From Bacteroidales bacterium (lineage in GTDB: Bacteria; Bacteroidota; Bacteroidia; Bacteroidales; Dysgonomonadaceae), in the NCBI GenBank assembly GCA_012518155.1, contig JAAYTC010000173.1, positions 1-8,630 on the forward strand: DNA of 8,630 nt, written 5' to 3'. Positions within the stretch are counted from its first letter, which is position 1; the number at the start of each line of letters is the position of its first letter. The notes beneath the pieces were generated by a model, which ran no database searches, was not told where the DNA came from, and saw only the letters and a list, made by a program, of their open reading frames with translations. Positions 7,253-8,630 of this stretch are shown here, one piece after another. The position numbers and the translations under genes are program-made.

Positions 7253-8630
7253 ATGAAAATTTTTAATTTTAAAACAATCGCTTTTTTGTTGCTTCTTGCA
7301 CCGATTAGCCTTTTCGCTCAAGTCAACGTGACGGGAGTGGTAGTCGATGAGTTCGGTGAAACATTGCCCGGGGTTAATATCGTAATTCAAGGCACCTCAA
7401 GAGGCACGGTAACCGACTATGACGGGGAGTTCACCATACAGGCAAGCCCCAATGAAGTGATAGAAGCTTCTTACGTGGGATTCGAAACACAGGAAGTCCC
7501 GGTTGGAAACCAAACGAGAATCAACATCGTCCTACAGGACGGATCCGTGCAAATTCAAGCACTGGAAGTAGTGGCCGTGGGATATGGCGACGTGAGGCGT
7601 AGGGACTTAACAGGTTCCATCGCTTCGGCCGATATATCCGAAATTGTAAAACTACCGGTAGAGAACATCGCCCAATCACTCGGGGGCCGTATTGCCGGGG
7701 TTCAGGTGTCGTCGAGTGATGGCGGACTGGGGGACAACTTCAGCATCACCATCCGCGGGGCCGGCTCGTTAACACAAAGCACCGAACCGCTCTACGTGGT
7801 AGATGGCTTTCCGCTAGAATCGAGCAACATGGGGGCACTCAACCCGAACGATATCGAATCCATCGACGTGCTCAAGGATGCCTCTGCCACCGCGATCTAC
7901 GGTTCGAGAGGTGCCAACGGGGTGGTTATCATCACCACCAAAAAAGGAGTATCGGGTCGTCCACAAATAGAGTACAATGGGAACGTCACCGTCAGCAATA
8001 TTGCCAACATGCAAGACCTGCTCACCGGATATGAGTTCGTGGAGCTCCAGAAAGAGATCATGATGGACGATGAGCTGTTCGAGCAAAACTACCTGCGCGA
8101 TGGGCGTACCCTAGAGTCGTACCGGACAGAGCCCGCCTATGATTGGCAAGATGCGATCTACCGCACGGCCATCACCAATAATCACTACCTCTCGCTTTCA
8201 GGTCTACAAGGAGATCTTCAATATTCTACTTCAGGATCGTACCTGAACCAAGAAGGGATCATCGTTAACTCGAGCCTGAACCGCTATCAAGGAAGAGTGA
8301 GCCTCGATCAGAAGCTGATGAACGATAAACTACGTGTACGTATTATATCCAACGCCACGCGTACCGAAAGAAACGGAGTTGACCCCACGGGAGGAGACAC
8401 CTCGGTTAGTAACGCGCTTATGTACAGCGTATGGGGTTACCGGCCCGTATCGCCATCGGGAAAAGATCTGATGGAAGAGCTTTACGACGACGCGGTAGAG
8501 ATGACCGAAGATTACCGCTTCAACCCGGTACTCTCGGCATACAACGAGTACCGCAAAACCACCACCGACAACCTGAACATCAATGGGATGGTTGATTACG
8601 AGATCATCAACAATCTCCGATTCAGGGCAA
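7253..8630 (+). CDS. SusC/RagA-family TonB-dependent outer-membrane transporter (3'-truncated by window edge)
   Basis: This is the N-terminal 459 codons of a SusC-like oligosaccharide importer, open to the window end; the family is usually about 1000 residues, so more than half is missing. A signal peptide (MKIFNFKTIAFLLLLAPISLFA, cleavage likely before Gln23) is followed by a carboxypeptidase-regulatory-like beta-sandwich domain (about 26-95) with GVVVDEFGETLPGVNI and DYDGEFTI. A TonB-box region follows (LEVVAVGYG, residues 104-112). The plug domain (about 118-230) carries GRIAGVQV, LYVVDGFPL, the SusC family signature IESIDVLKDASATAIYGSRG and VVIITTKKG. The first barrel strands follow. There is no N-terminal STN signalling domain, so control by an ECF sigma/anti-sigma pair is unlikely; this agrees with the HTCS gene directly upstream. 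A susD partner is expected beyond the window. Pectin oligosaccharides as cargo are inferred from the neighbours. Confidence 0.95.
   Translation, partial: MKIFNFKTIAFLLLLAPISLFAQVNVTGVVVDEFGETLPGVNIVIQGTSRGTVTDYDGEFTIQASPNEVIEASYVGFETQEVPVGNQTRINIVLQDGSVQIQALEVVAVGYGDVRRRDLTGSIASADISEIVKLPVENIAQSLGGRIAGVQVSSSDGGLGDNFSITIRGAGSLTQSTEPLYVVDGFPLESSNMGALNPNDIESIDVLKDASATAIYGSRGANGVVIITTKKGVSGRPQIEYNGNVTVSNIANMQDLLTGYEFVELQKEIMMDDELFEQNYLRDGRTLESYRTEPAYDWQDAIYRTAITNNHYLSLSGLQGDLQYSTSGSYLNQEGIIVNSSLNRYQGRVSLDQKLMNDKLRVRIISNATRTERNGVDPTGGDTSVSNALMYSVWGYRPVSPSGKDLMEELYDDAVEMTEDYRFNPVLSAYNEYRKTTTDNLNINGMVDYEIINNLRFRA

Noticed and set aside
7814..8086. Open frame of 90 codons on the - strand inside the susC gene.
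   Set aside because: The + strand here encodes the unmistakable SusC plug signature; the antisense product has no recognisable features.
1..8630. Search for tRNA, rRNA, CRISPR arrays, insertion sequences and phage or defence genes.
   Set aside because: Nothing seen: no repeat-spacer pattern, no transposase-like frame, no terminal inverted repeats and no RNA gene signatures. Non-coding space totals only about 330 bases.

Overview
The window looks like part of a pectin (homogalacturonan) utilisation locus from a Bacteroidota bacterium, most likely Bacteroidales. Four signs support this. There is a SusC/RagA-type TonB-dependent receptor. There is a one-piece hybrid two-component sensor/regulator (HTCS) with a propeller sensor. 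Secreted polysaccharide lyases lie beside them. Two promoter-like sequences match the Bacteroidota -7 consensus TAnnTTTG. G+C is near 50% by eye. I cannot name the species.

Layout, all on the + strand. (1) Positions 2-1333 hold the 3' part of a family PL1 pectate lyase gene; its start lies before the window. (2) Positions 1347-2882 hold a complete second PL1 gene, a lipoprotein paralogue of the first, 13 bases downstream and probably co-transcribed. (3) Positions 2883-3018 are a short non-coding gap with a good TTTG-N19-TATATTTG promoter. (4) Positions 3019-7068 hold the HTCS: propeller sensor, Y_Y_Y domain, membrane segment, histidine kinase, receiver and AraC-type DNA-binding domain. (5) Positions 7069-7252 are non-coding, with terminator-like dyads, a helically phased direct repeat, a second TAnnTTTG box and an AT-rich leader hairpin. 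(6) From 7253 to the window end runs the 5' part of a susC-like gene, truncated by the window edge and still open at 8630.

How the parts probably work together (inference from known families): the surface and secreted PL1 enzymes cut polygalacturonate by beta-elimination; the SusC porin, with a SusD partner expected just downstream, imports the oligosaccharides; a periplasmic product binds the HTCS sensor, which phosphorylates its own receiver domain and activates the susC promoter. The 10-base-phased direct repeat at 7134-7151, sitting about where an activator would contact polymerase, is the best candidate operator.

Each gene belongs to a well-described family. I see no new biological system here. 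The parts most worth a second look are the regulatory elements between the HTCS gene and susC.
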